Shown here: positions 7,058 to 14,775 of the stretch, in pieces
Layout: every line of letters starts with the position of its first letter
Position numbering within the stretch: the stretch's first letter is position 1
Assembly (NCBI RefSeq): GCF_052117125.1
Contig: NZ_JBQKJT010000011.1
Span: 62,001 to 126,000, forward strand
Direction of reading: 5' to 3'
Source of the DNA: Avoscillospira_A sp052117125
Lineage (GTDB): Bacteria > Bacillota > Clostridia > Oscillospirales > Oscillospiraceae
DNA: 64,000 nt
The notes under the pieces: generated by a model
The model's input: the letters and a program-made list of their open reading frames with translations, nothing else
Databases searched by the model: none
What the model was told of the DNA's origin: nothing
Translations under genes and position numbers: made by a program

Positions 7058-8656
7058 ATGTATCAGGATAAAATCATGCAGGAGTCCATCCGCAAGGTGG
7101 AGGCGGCCCGGGCCGAAAATGTGAAGCTGGACCCCAGAAGAATGACAGCCGAGGAGAAAGAGAAGCTGCTGGCTACTTATCATCCTGACTACCGTCAGGA
7201 GCAGTTCACTCTGCTGCAAATGGGTCCCAACAAGGGCGAAAAGGTGCCGGTGGAGCTGGCGGCATTGCTGCAAGCCCACTCCCGCATCCGCGATCTGACC
7301 ATCGACCTGGAGCATCCCGACTATGATGTGGATGTGCTGGTCATCGGCGGCGGCGGCGCCGGTGCATCGGCGGCCATCGAGGCCCACAACGGCGGCGCCA
7401 ACGTTATGGTGGTTACCAAGCTGCGCATGGGCGACGCCAATACTATGATGGCTGAGGGCGGCATCCAGGCTGCCGACAAGCCCAACGACAGCCCGGCCCA
7501 GCATTTCCTGGACGCCTTTGGCGGCGGCCACTTCGCGGCCCAGAAAGACCTGCTGCAAAAGCTGGTCACCGAGGCTCCCGAGGCCATCCGCTGGCTCAGT
7601 GAGTTGGGTGTGGAGTTCGATAAAGCGCCGGACGGCACCATGATTACCACCCACGGCGGCGGTACCTCCCGCAAGCGCATGCACGCCGCCAAGGACTACT
7701 CCGGCGCGGAAATTATGCGGACCCTTCGGGATGAAGTGCTGAACCGGGGTATCCCCGTGGTGGACTTCACCGCCGCCATTGAGCTCATTAAGGATGAGGA
7801 CGGTAAGTGTGCCGGTGCAGTGCTCCGCAACATGGAGACCGAGGAAATTCTCGTGGCCCGGGCCAAAACGGTCATCATTGCCACCGGCGGTGCGGGACGG
7901 CTCCATTACCAGGGCTTCCCCACCTCCAACCACTACGGCGCCACCGCCGACGGTCTAATTTTGGGCTATCGGGCCGGAGCCAAGCTGTTGTACCCCGATA
8001 CCCACCAATACCATCCCACGGGCGCGGCGTTCCCGGCACAGATTTTCGGTGCATTGGTGACGGAGAAGGTCCGTTCCATCGGCGCCATGCTGATTAACGT
8101 CAACGGTGAAGCCTTTATGAACCCCCTGGAGACCCGTGACGTGGCCGCTGCCTCCATCATCCGGGAGTGCTCCGACCGGGGTAACGGCGTCAAGACACCT
8201 GCCGGTTACGCCGTGTGGCTGGACACCCCCATGATCGAGATGAAGCACGGCGAGGGCACCATTGAAAAGCGGATTCCCGCCATGATGCGAATGTTCGGCA
8301 AGTTCGGCATTGATATCCGCAAGGAGCCCATTCTGGTCTATCCGACGCTGCACTATCAGAACGGTGGTCTGAAGATCACCAGCGACGGTATGACCGACGT
8401 GGAAAATCTGTTCGTGGCCGGTGAGGCTGTTGGCGGTATCCATGGCCGTAACCGCCTGATGGGCAACAGCCTGCTGGATATCATTGTCTTCGGCCGCAAC
8501 GCCGGTCGCAACGCTTCGGCCAAGGCCAAGGGCGTTACCGTGGGTAAGCTGACGCTGTCCCATGTGGCGCAGTTTGAAAAAGAGCTGGCCGACGCCGGTA
8601 TCGAAACCGATGCGGTGTCTCCCAAGCTGCTGCCCGACTACGCCCGCCGCGGCTAA
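7058..8656 (+). CDS. FAD-binding fumarate reductase / L-aspartate-oxidase family flavoprotein
   Basis: A 532-residue flavoprotein of the succinate dehydrogenase / fumarate reductase / L-aspartate oxidase superfamily. An N-terminal extension of about 88 residues precedes the FAD motif VIGGGGAGASAAIEA. Family blocks follow: AEGGIQAA, QYHPTGAAF, a conserved Arg in TEKVRSIGA, and NLFVAGEAVGGIHGRNR with NSLLDIIVFGR near the C-terminus. The histidine that binds FAD covalently in SdhA/FrdA is replaced by Asn128 (context GDANTMMAEGG), so FAD should be non-covalent as in NadB and soluble reductases. Reduction of fumarate or another unsaturated acid is the likely reaction; the substrate is not determined. 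The gene ends the operon, before a hairpin. Confidence 0.8.
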   Translation: MYQDKIMQESIRKVEAARAENVKLDPRRMTAEEKEKLLATYHPDYRQEQFTLLQMGPNKGEKVPVELAALLQAHSRIRDLTIDLEHPDYDVDVLVIGGGGAGASAAIEAHNGGANVMVVTKLRMGDANTMMAEGGIQAADKPNDSPAQHFLDAFGGGHFAAQKDLLQKLVTEAPEAIRWLSELGVEFDKAPDGTMITTHGGGTSRKRMHAAKDYSGAEIMRTLRDEVLNRGIPVVDFTAAIELIKDEDGKCAGAVLRNMETEEILVARAKTVIIATGGAGRLHYQGFPTSNHYGATADGLILGYRAGAKLLYPDTHQYHPTGAAFPAQIFGALVTEKVRSIGAMLINVNGEAFMNPLETRDVAAASIIRECSDRGNGVKTPAGYAVWLDTPMIEMKHGEGTIEKRIPAMMRMFGKFGIDIRKEPILVYPTLHYQNGGLKITSDGMTDVENLFVAGEAVGGIHGRNRLMGNSLLDIIVFGRNAGRNASAKAKGVTVGKLTLSHVAQFEKELADAGIETDAVSPKLLPDYARRG

Positions 8657-8663
8657 TTCTTAT

Positions 8664-8702
8664 ACAGCAAATGCGTCACTGGTAAAGTGGCGCTTTTGCT
8701 GT
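8664..8702 (+). terminator. Hairpin terminator after the Hdr-Flx operon
   Basis: A 17-base stem (8664-8680 pairing with 8686-8702, one G-T pair and one mismatch) closes a five-base loop, seven bases after the flavoprotein stop. Only a short T-rich tail follows, so it may terminate partially and allow some read-through into the amidohydrolase gene. Confidence 0.65.
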
Positions 8703-8730
8703 TTCTAAATGCAAGGAAGGTTTTACAATT

Positions 8731-9552
8731 ATGTATCCCATCATCGACGCCCACTGTCATATCTATCCGGAGGCCATTGCCAAAAAAGCGGCCAACGCCA
8801 CCGGTCGTTTTTACGACGGCCTGCCGTCCACCTGCGACGGCACCGTGGACACGCTGCTGCGGGAAGGGGAGCGGTGCGGCATTGCACATTTTCTGGTCCA
8901 ATCTGTGGCCACCAAGCCGGAACAGGTCCGGTCCATCAATGAATTTATCGCCCGGGAAGTGGCGGACCACCCGGACAAGCTGACGGGCTTCGGTACATTG
9001 CACCCGGACAGCCCCGATATGGAAGGGGATGTGAACCATCTGCTGGAGCTGGGGCTGAAAGGCGTCAAGCTCCATCCCGATATCCAGCAATTTAAAATTG
9101 ACGACTACCGCTGTCTGCGGATTTACGACCTGTGTGAGGGGCGGCTGCCCATCCTGATGCACACCGGTGACAGCCGCTTTGACTATTCCAATCCTAACCG
9201 GCTTTTACCCATCTTGGAAATCTATAAGAATCTGACGGTCATCGGCGCCCATTTTGGCGGGTATTCTATGTGGGATGAAGCGGAGTCCCGGCTGGTGGGT
9301 CTGCCCAACCTGTATGTCGACTGCTCCTCCACCCGGTTTGCTGTATCTGATGAAAAGGTGGTGGAACTGATCCGGGCCTATGGCAGCGACCGGGTCCTAT
9401 TTGGTACCGATTACCCCATGTGGTCCCCGGTGGAGGAGACAGCATGGTTTCTGGGGCTGCCCCTGACGGAGGAAGAACGACGCCGGATTCTCTATGAAAA
9501 CGTCTGCAAGCTGTTATCCATTCCCGTACCGGCCCCGGTGGAGCGGCAGTAA
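8731..9552 (+). CDS. Amidohydrolase-family metal-dependent hydrolase (amidohydrolase 2)
   Basis: A 273-residue TIM-barrel hydrolase of the amidohydrolase-2 (ACMSD-like) family. Metal-ligand motifs are visible: DAHCHIYP at the N-terminus (HxH), GVKLHPD mid-protein, LMHTGD, GAHFGG, and the terminal FGTDYPMW with its catalytic Asp. Family members hydrolyse or decarboxylate cyclic and aromatic substrates. Nothing here narrows the substrate. A purine-rich AAGGAAGG ribosome site precedes the ATG. It is separated from the Hdr-Flx operon by a hairpin and followed by ~490 bases without genes, so it may be a minor read-through gene or separately expressed. Confidence 0.78.
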   Translation: MYPIIDAHCHIYPEAIAKKAANATGRFYDGLPSTCDGTVDTLLREGERCGIAHFLVQSVATKPEQVRSINEFIAREVADHPDKLTGFGTLHPDSPDMEGDVNHLLELGLKGVKLHPDIQQFKIDDYRCLRIYDLCEGRLPILMHTGDSRFDYSNPNRLLPILEIYKNLTVIGAHFGGYSMWDEAESRLVGLPNLYVDCSSTRFAVSDEKVVELIRAYGSDRVLFGTDYPMWSPVEETAWFLGLPLTEEERRRILYENVCKLLSIPVPAPVERQ

Positions 9553-9583
9553 AAAAATCACTGTCCGTCGAGAAACGGCGGAC
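9551..9583. terminator. Inverted repeat with A-tract, terminator-like mainly on the minus strand
   Basis: An eight-base stem (9563-9570 with 9576-9583, loop AGAAA) directly follows the amidohydrolase stop. A run of seven A lies before the stem, so the T-run needed for intrinsic termination exists on the minus strand only. There is no minus-strand gene to end here, so its role is unclear. Confidence 0.4.
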
Positions 9584-9921
9584 AACAGGGGACGGGGCGT
9601 GTTGTGGTTTGCCGATGCAACACATGGGGCGGCAGAGAGGGGCTGCCCGGAAAATTGCCGAATTTCTTGGTTGTCGCGGTTAGGGGGGACGGAATAACTA
9701 CTTTTTTTCAGTCAATACGCCGTTTTGGTGGTATAGATGCAGGAAAACATGAGTGGTTGTATGTGGATTTACGGAAAACAACATGAAACCACAAAAATGA
9801 TTTTACCTAAAAAGGTTTTTATTTTTCGGAGTTTTGAAAAAAATCACCATGGACACTCTTATAAGTTTTTTTGAACTTTTTCGTCTCTATGAAAAAAATG
9901 TGGATTATCGAGGTTTTGGTG
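9584..9921. other. Gene-free AT-rich stretch upstream of the dehydrogenase promoter
   Basis: No convincing gene is seen. Short open frames lack ribosome sites and family resemblance. The composition shifts from GC-rich to strongly AT-rich after about 9700, with several A and T tracts that could act as UP-element-like or curved DNA upstream of the promoter at 9922-9950. A weak hairpin followed by T-rich sequence lies near 9800-9830. Confidence 0.5.
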
Positions 9922-9950
9922 TTGACATTGTGTTTGGTTTGGCGTACAAT
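9922..9950 (+). promoter_or_regulatory. Near-consensus sigma-A promoter for the dehydrogenase-complex operon
   Basis: TTGACA at 9922-9927 and TACAAT at 9945-9950 with exactly 17 bases between. Transcription should start near 9957, giving an ~90-base leader. Three copies of ACAATAC (9946-9952, 9960-9966, 9965-9971) overlap the -10 and start region and could be a regulator site. Confidence 0.8.
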
Positions 9951-10045
9951 ACGAATGAAACAATACAATACAACATTTAGAGCCCGTTGCAACCGCCAAA
10001 TACAGCTATGCTGCGCGGTATCGTCATAGAAAGGATGAAAACAAC

Positions 10046-11302
10046 ATGAAAACAAGAGCAGTTCGTCTGTACGGTAAAGAGGACCTCCGTTTGGAGGAAT
10101 TCGAGCTCCCAGCCATCCAGGACAATGAGATTCTGGCCCGCGTGGTCTCCGACAGCATCTGCATGTCCTCCTTCAAGGCGGCCGAGCAGGGCGCCGACCA
10201 CAAGCGCGTTCCCAACAATGTGGCGGAACATCCCGTCATCATCGGCCATGAGTTCTGCGGCGAGATCGTAGAGGTGGGCGCCAAGTGGCAGAGCCAGTTC
10301 AAGGCCGGTCAGAAGTTTGCCATCCAGCCCGCTCTGAACTATAAGGGCAGCTTGGACGCTCCCGGCTACTCCTATCAGTACATCGGCGGCGATGCCACCT
10401 ACATCATCATCCCCCATGAGGTTATGGAAATGGGCTGCCTGCTGCCCTATGAGGCCAACAGCTTCTTTGGTGGTTCCCTGACCGAACCCCTGAGCTGCGT
10501 CATCGGTACCTTCCATGCCATGTACCATACGGTCCGCGGCTCCTACGAGCACGCCATGGGCATCCGTGAGGGCGGCAGCATGGCCATCCTGGCCGGTGTG
10601 GGCCCCATGGGTCTGGCCGCTATTGACTACATCATCCACTGTGACCGCCGTCCCGGCTTCTTGGTGGTCACTGACATCGACGACGCCCGTCTGGCCCGCG
10701 CGGAGAAGCTGCTGAGCCCTGAGGAGGCCAAGAAGAACGGCGTCACCCTGATTTACAAGAACACTCGCGAGGGAGACCCTGTGGCGGAGCTGAAAGAGCT
10801 CAACGGCGGCAAGGGCTATGATGACGTTCTGTGCTTCGCGCCTGTGGCCGCGGTGGTGCAGCAGGCGGACGCCCTTCTGGGCGACGATGGCTGCCTGAAC
10901 TTCTTCGCCGGTCCTCAGGACCCCAAGTTCTCCGCCATGTTCAATTTCTATAATGTCCATTACGCCTCCACCCATGTGGTGGGTACCTCCGGCGGCAATA
11001 CTGCCGATATGATCGAAGCTCTGGAGATGATCGGCCAGGGCAAGCTGGACCCCTCCATTCTGGTCACCCACATCGGCGGACTCAACGCGGTTATCGAGAC
11101 GACTTTAAATCTGCCCAAGGTTCCCGGCGGCAAGAAGCTCATCTACACCGGTATTGCGATGCCCCTGACGGCCATTGCCGACTTTGAGGAGAAAGGCAAG
11201 ACCGATCCCATGTATGCCGAACTGGCCAAGCTGGTGGCCAAGACCAACGGCCTGTGGAACGCGGAGGCGGAAGCCTACCTGCTGAAAACTTTGACGAAAT
11301 AA
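10046..11302 (+). CDS. Zinc-type alcohol/polyol dehydrogenase (MDR family, sorbose-phosphate-reductase-like)
   Basis: A 418-residue medium-chain dehydrogenase. Catalytic-zinc ligands are evident: Cys39 in DSICMSSFK and His68-Glu69 in GHEFCGE. The nucleotide-binding fold starts at AGVGPMGLAA, with an acidic residue (VVTDID) at the end of strand 2, suggesting NAD rather than NADP. The four-cysteine structural zinc lobe of classical alcohol dehydrogenases is absent. The extra C-terminal ~40 residues and overall layout recall L-sorbose-1-phosphate reductase relatives, but this is a weak resemblance. It is the first gene of the operon, with its own strong promoter and an AAAGGATG ribosome site. 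Its product may feed the 2-oxoacid dehydrogenase-like complex encoded next. Confidence 0.82.
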   Translation: MKTRAVRLYGKEDLRLEEFELPAIQDNEILARVVSDSICMSSFKAAEQGADHKRVPNNVAEHPVIIGHEFCGEIVEVGAKWQSQFKAGQKFAIQPALNYKGSLDAPGYSYQYIGGDATYIIIPHEVMEMGCLLPYEANSFFGGSLTEPLSCVIGTFHAMYHTVRGSYEHAMGIREGGSMAILAGVGPMGLAAIDYIIHCDRRPGFLVVTDIDDARLARAEKLLSPEEAKKNGVTLIYKNTREGDPVAELKELNGGKGYDDVLCFAPVAAVVQQADALLGDDGCLNFFAGPQDPKFSAMFNFYNVHYASTHVVGTSGGNTADMIEALEMIGQGKLDPSILVTHIGGLNAVIETTLNLPKVPGGKKLIYTGIAMPLTAIADFEEKGKTDPMYAELAKLVAKTNGLWNAEAEAYLLKTLTK

Positions 11303-11323
11303 TACTTAGGAGTGAATGATAAT

Positions 11324-13330
11324 ATGGCAGAAGGAGTACTGATGCCCAAAGCCGGCATCACCGTAGAATCCTGTATCATCGGCCAGTGGAAGAAGAACGT
11401 CGGCGACCCGGTGGCCATAGGCGATGTCCTCTTCACCTATGAGACGGACAAGGCGGAGTTTGAGTGCGAGTCCACCGCCGCCGGTACCCTGCTGGAGCAG
11501 TTCTATCAGGAGGGCGACGAGGTGCCCTGCCTGGTGAATGTCTGCGCTGTGGGTAATCCCGGCGAGGATGTGTCCGCGCTCCGCGGCGCCACCGGTTCGG
11601 CTGAACCTACCGCTGCTCCCGCCGCCGCCCCTGCTGCTGCACCGGCTCCCGCAGCTGCCGCCCCGGCCGCTTCCGGCCCTGTGGCACAGCCTGTGGTTAT
11701 GCCCAAGGCTGGTATCACAGTGGAATCCTGCATCATCGGCCAGTGGAAGAAGAATGTGGGCGACGCCGTGGCTGTGGGCGACATCCTCTTTACATACGAG
11801 ACCGACAAGGCAGAGTTCGAGTGCGAATCCACCGCCGCCGGTACGCTGCTGGCGAAGTTCTACGAGGACGGCGACGAAGTGCCCTGCCTGGTAAATGTCT
11901 GTGCTGTGGGCAACCCCGGTGAGGATTTTGAATGCCTGCGCGGCGGTTCCGGCGCTCCCGCCGCCCCTGCTGCGGCCCCTGCCGCTGCGGCGCCTGCGGT
12001 GGCTGCTCCGGCTGCTGCCGCCCCTGCCGGCCCTGCCGCCGTGGCCGTGGTTATGCCCAAGGCTGGTATTACGGTGGAATCCTGCATCATCGGCCAGTGG
12101 AAGAAGAATGTGGGCGACGCCGTGGCGGTGGGCGACATCCTCTTTACATACGAGACCGATAAGGCGGAGTTTGAGTGCGAATCCACCGCCGCCGGTACGC
12201 TGCTGGCAAAGTTCTATGAGGACGGCGACGAGGTGCCCTGCCTGGATAATGTCTGTGCTGTGGGTAACCCCGGCGACGCGTTTGAGTTCCTGCGTCCCGG
12301 TTCCACCGAGACAGCTCCCGTGGCGGCCCCTGCGGCTGCCGCTCAGGCTCCCGTTGCTGCTGCACCGGCTGCTGCCGTACCGGCTGCCGCTGCCGGTGTA
12401 CCCGCCGATCCCGCAGCCATTTCGCCCAGAGCACGGGCTTTGGCTAAGAGCGCTGGCGTGCCTGCGGGTTACGCCACCGGTACCGGCCCCAACGGCCGCG
12501 TCATCGAGCGGGATATCCGCAAGCTGATGGAGGAGGGTGTCCCGGCGCCTGCTGTGGCCGCACCGGCCCCGGCTGCCGCACCGGCTCCCGTCGCTGCTGC
12601 TCCGGCCCCTGCCGCCGTCGCTCCCGCTGCCGAGGCCGAGTACGAGGACGTGAAGTTCAACGCGGTCCGCCGCGCCACGGCCAAGGGCATGATGAAGTCC
12701 CTGAGCACGATGGCTCAGCTGTCTTTGCAGTTCAGCTTCGATGCTACCCAGGTCCAGGCTTACCGTAAGATGCTCAAGGCCATGGAAGGCCCCATGAGCA
12801 AGATTTCCCTCAACGACATGGTGCTCTTTGCCGTCTCCCGGACTATTTTGGGCCATGGCGATCTGAACGCCAACGTTATCGAGGAGAATTCTGTCCGCCG
12901 GTTCAAGCACGTCCATCTGGGCTTTGCCTGCGACACACCCCGTGGCCTGCTGGTGCCCACCATCTTTAACGCCGAGAAGAAGTCTCTGCTGGAGATTTCC
13001 ATGGAGTGCAAGGCGCTGGCTGCCGAGGCCAGAGACGGCGCCATCGCTCCCGACAAGCTTCAGGGCGCGACGTTTACCGTTTCCAATCTGGGTTCCATGG
13101 GCTGCGAAGCCTTTACCCCCGTCATCAACCCGCCCCAGACCGGTATTCTGGGCGTCTGCAACATTGAGACGAAGATCAAGTCGGCCAAGGATGGCGCCAT
13201 TGCAACATATCCTGCCATGGGTCTGTCCCTGACTTTCGACCACCGCGTGGTGGACGGCGCACCTGCCGCCCGCTTCATGTCGGAGCTGTGCAAGAATTTG
13301 GAGAATTTTATGACATTGTTGGCCCAATAA
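11324..13330 (+). CDS. Dihydrolipoamide acyltransferase (E2) with three lipoyl domains
   Basis: A 668-residue E2 core protein. Three lipoyl domains (about residues 1-80, 124-200 and 242-320) carry lipoylation lysines in YETDKAEFE at about residues 43, 162 and 280, joined by Ala-Pro-rich swinging linkers. A peripheral subunit-binding domain (PRARALAKSAG) lies near 365-402, and the acyltransferase domain fills the C-terminus, with the catalytic FDHRVVDGA motif near residue 640. ATG at 11324 is chosen because AGGAG lies 11 bases before it; an in-frame GTG at 11312 overlaps that site. The acyl group transferred is unknown; pyruvate, acetoin or a branched or unusual 2-oxo acid are all possible. 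Confidence 0.9.
   Translation: MAEGVLMPKAGITVESCIIGQWKKNVGDPVAIGDVLFTYETDKAEFECESTAAGTLLEQFYQEGDEVPCLVNVCAVGNPGEDVSALRGATGSAEPTAAPAAAPAAAPAPAAAAPAASGPVAQPVVMPKAGITVESCIIGQWKKNVGDAVAVGDILFTYETDKAEFECESTAAGTLLAKFYEDGDEVPCLVNVCAVGNPGEDFECLRGGSGAPAAPAAAPAAAAPAVAAPAAAAPAGPAAVAVVMPKAGITVESCIIGQWKKNVGDAVAVGDILFTYETDKAEFECESTAAGTLLAKFYEDGDEVPCLDNVCAVGNPGDAFEFLRPGSTETAPVAAPAAAAQAPVAAAPAAAVPAAAAGVPADPAAISPRARALAKSAGVPAGYATGTGPNGRVIERDIRKLMEEGVPAPAVAAPAPAAAPAPVAAAPAPAAVAPAAEAEYEDVKFNAVRRATAKGMMKSLSTMAQLSLQFSFDATQVQAYRKMLKAMEGPMSKISLNDMVLFAVSRTILGHGDLNANVIEENSVRRFKHVHLGFACDTPRGLLVPTIFNAEKKSLLEISMECKALAAEARDGAIAPDKLQGATFTVSNLGSMGCEAFTPVINPPQTGILGVCNIETKIKSAKDGAIATYPAMGLSLTFDHRVVDGAPAARFMSELCKNLENFMTLLAQ
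11699..12290 (+). repeat. Near-identical tandem copies of the lipoyl-domain coding sequence
   Basis: Lipoyl domains 2 (from 11699) and 3 (from 12053) are repeated with a 354-base period and differ at only about a dozen positions over ~220 bases, mostly silent. Domain 1 (from 11342) is 357 bases upstream and is clearly more diverged in DNA though similar in protein. This points to a recent duplication or gene conversion between copies 2 and 3. Confidence 0.9.
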
Positions 13331-13348
13331 GACAGGAGTGAAATGCCT

Positions 13349-14719
13349 ATGGATAAATTTGATGTAGTGGTCATTGGCGGCGGTCCCGGCGGCTATCTTT
13401 GCGCCGAACGGGCGGCCCAGGGGGGGCTCAAGGCGGCGGTCATCGAGCAGAGAAGTCTCGGCGGCGTCTGCGTCAACGAAGGCTGTATTCCCACAAAGAG
13501 TTTGCTCTACTGCGCCAAACAGTATGCGGCGGCCCGCCACGGCGCCGACTATGGCGTGCTTACCGGGGAGGTCCGGTACGATCATGCCAAGGTGGTTCAG
13601 CGGAAAAACAAGGTGATCAAAACGTTGATCTCCGGCATCGGCGTCACCATGTCGAGCCACAACATCAAGGTATATACGGCGACGGCCCGCATTCAGGGCC
13701 GCGCCGCAGACGGAACCTTTACGGTGTATGCCGGAGAGGAACTGATTGCCGCCGACCGGCTGGTGATTGCCACCGGTTCCGTAACGGCAGTCCCGCCGGT
13801 AACGGGTTTGAAAGAGGGGCTTGCCTCTGGTTTTGTATTGACGAATCGGGAGATTTTAGACTTGCAGGAACTGCCCGACAGTTTGGTTTGTATCGGCGGC
13901 GGTGTCATCGGCTTGGAAATGGCCTGCTACTTCGCCGCTGTGGGCGTCAAGGTGACAGTCATCGAAATGATGGACAAGATCGCCGGCCCCACCGACGTAG
14001 AGATCTGCAAGACGCTGATGAAGACGTATGAGAAGGAGGGCATGGAATTCAAGCTGTCGGCCAAGGTGTTGGAAATCGGCAAGGATTCCGTGACCTATGA
14101 GGACGCAACGGGGAAGCACACCCTGGCCTGCGGCAAAGTCCTCCTGTCCGCCGGACGGCGGGCCAATGTGGAGGGCGTGGGCCTGGAAGTCCTGGGAGTG
14201 GAAACCGTGCGCGGTGCGGTGGTCACCGACCGACACCTTTGCACCAACGTCCCCGGCGTCTACGCCATCGGTGATTGCAACGGCAAGCTGATGCTGGCCC
14301 ATACGGCCTATCGGGAAGCCGAAGTGGCGGTCAACCATATGCTGGGCGTCAAGGATGAGATGCGCTATGAGGCCATCCCCTCCGTCATCTACACCAACCC
14401 GGAGGTGGCCAGCGTCGGCGAGACCAAGGCCAGCGCCGAGCAGAAGGGTATGCGGGTCAAAGAGGTCAAAGCCCCTATGATGTACTCCGGCCGCTATGTG
14501 GCCGAGACCATGAACGGCGACGGCTTCTGCAAGCTGGTCTATGACCTGGACCGCAATTGCCTGGTGGGCGTCCATATGATCGGTTCCTATGCGTCGGAAA
14601 TGATTTACGGCGCGGCCATGATGCTGGAAACACAGCTGCCGGCGTCCCAGTTGAAAAAACTTGTCTTCCCGCACCCCACCGTCTGCGAAGTCATCCGTGA
14701 GGCATTGTTCAAGCTGTAA
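13349..14719 (+). CDS. lpdA: Dihydrolipoyl dehydrogenase (E3)
   Basis: A 456-residue FAD-disulfide oxidoreductase that reoxidises dihydrolipoamide on the E2 and makes NADH. FAD motif VVIGGGPGGYLCAE at the N-terminus; redox-active pair Cys41-Cys46 in GGVCVNEGCIPTKS; NAD motif CIGGGVIGLEMACYFA near residue 180; FAD-binding YAIGDCNG; C-terminal catalytic FPHPTVCE with the His-Glu dyad. ATG at 13349 gives the family-typical start MDKFDVVVIGGG; an ATG six bases earlier (13343) is also possible but sits only four bases after AGGAG. The gene lies 18 bases after the E2 gene and clearly serves this complex. Confidence 0.92.
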   Translation: MDKFDVVVIGGGPGGYLCAERAAQGGLKAAVIEQRSLGGVCVNEGCIPTKSLLYCAKQYAAARHGADYGVLTGEVRYDHAKVVQRKNKVIKTLISGIGVTMSSHNIKVYTATARIQGRAADGTFTVYAGEELIAADRLVIATGSVTAVPPVTGLKEGLASGFVLTNREILDLQELPDSLVCIGGGVIGLEMACYFAAVGVKVTVIEMMDKIAGPTDVEICKTLMKTYEKEGMEFKLSAKVLEIGKDSVTYEDATGKHTLACGKVLLSAGRRANVEGVGLEVLGVETVRGAVVTDRHLCTNVPGVYAIGDCNGKLMLAHTAYREAEVAVNHMLGVKDEMRYEAIPSVIYTNPEVASVGETKASAEQKGMRVKEVKAPMMYSGRYVAETMNGDGFCKLVYDLDRNCLVGVHMIGSYASEMIYGAAMMLETQLPASQLKKLVFPHPTVCEVIREALFKL

Positions 14720-14775
14720 TTTGGTCATTGAATCCATCTGATATAGAATCCATAATAGAAAGGATCGTAATTTCC

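Noticed and set aside
9604..9786. 60-codon plus-strand frame in the gap before the zinc dehydrogenase
   Set aside because: No ribosome site, no family resemblance, and it crosses the composition shift; noise.
11306..13660. 784-codon minus-strand frame with Gly/Ser/Arg repeats across the E2 gene
   Set aside because: The repeats mirror the Ala-Pro-rich lipoyl linkers on the plus strand; not a gene.
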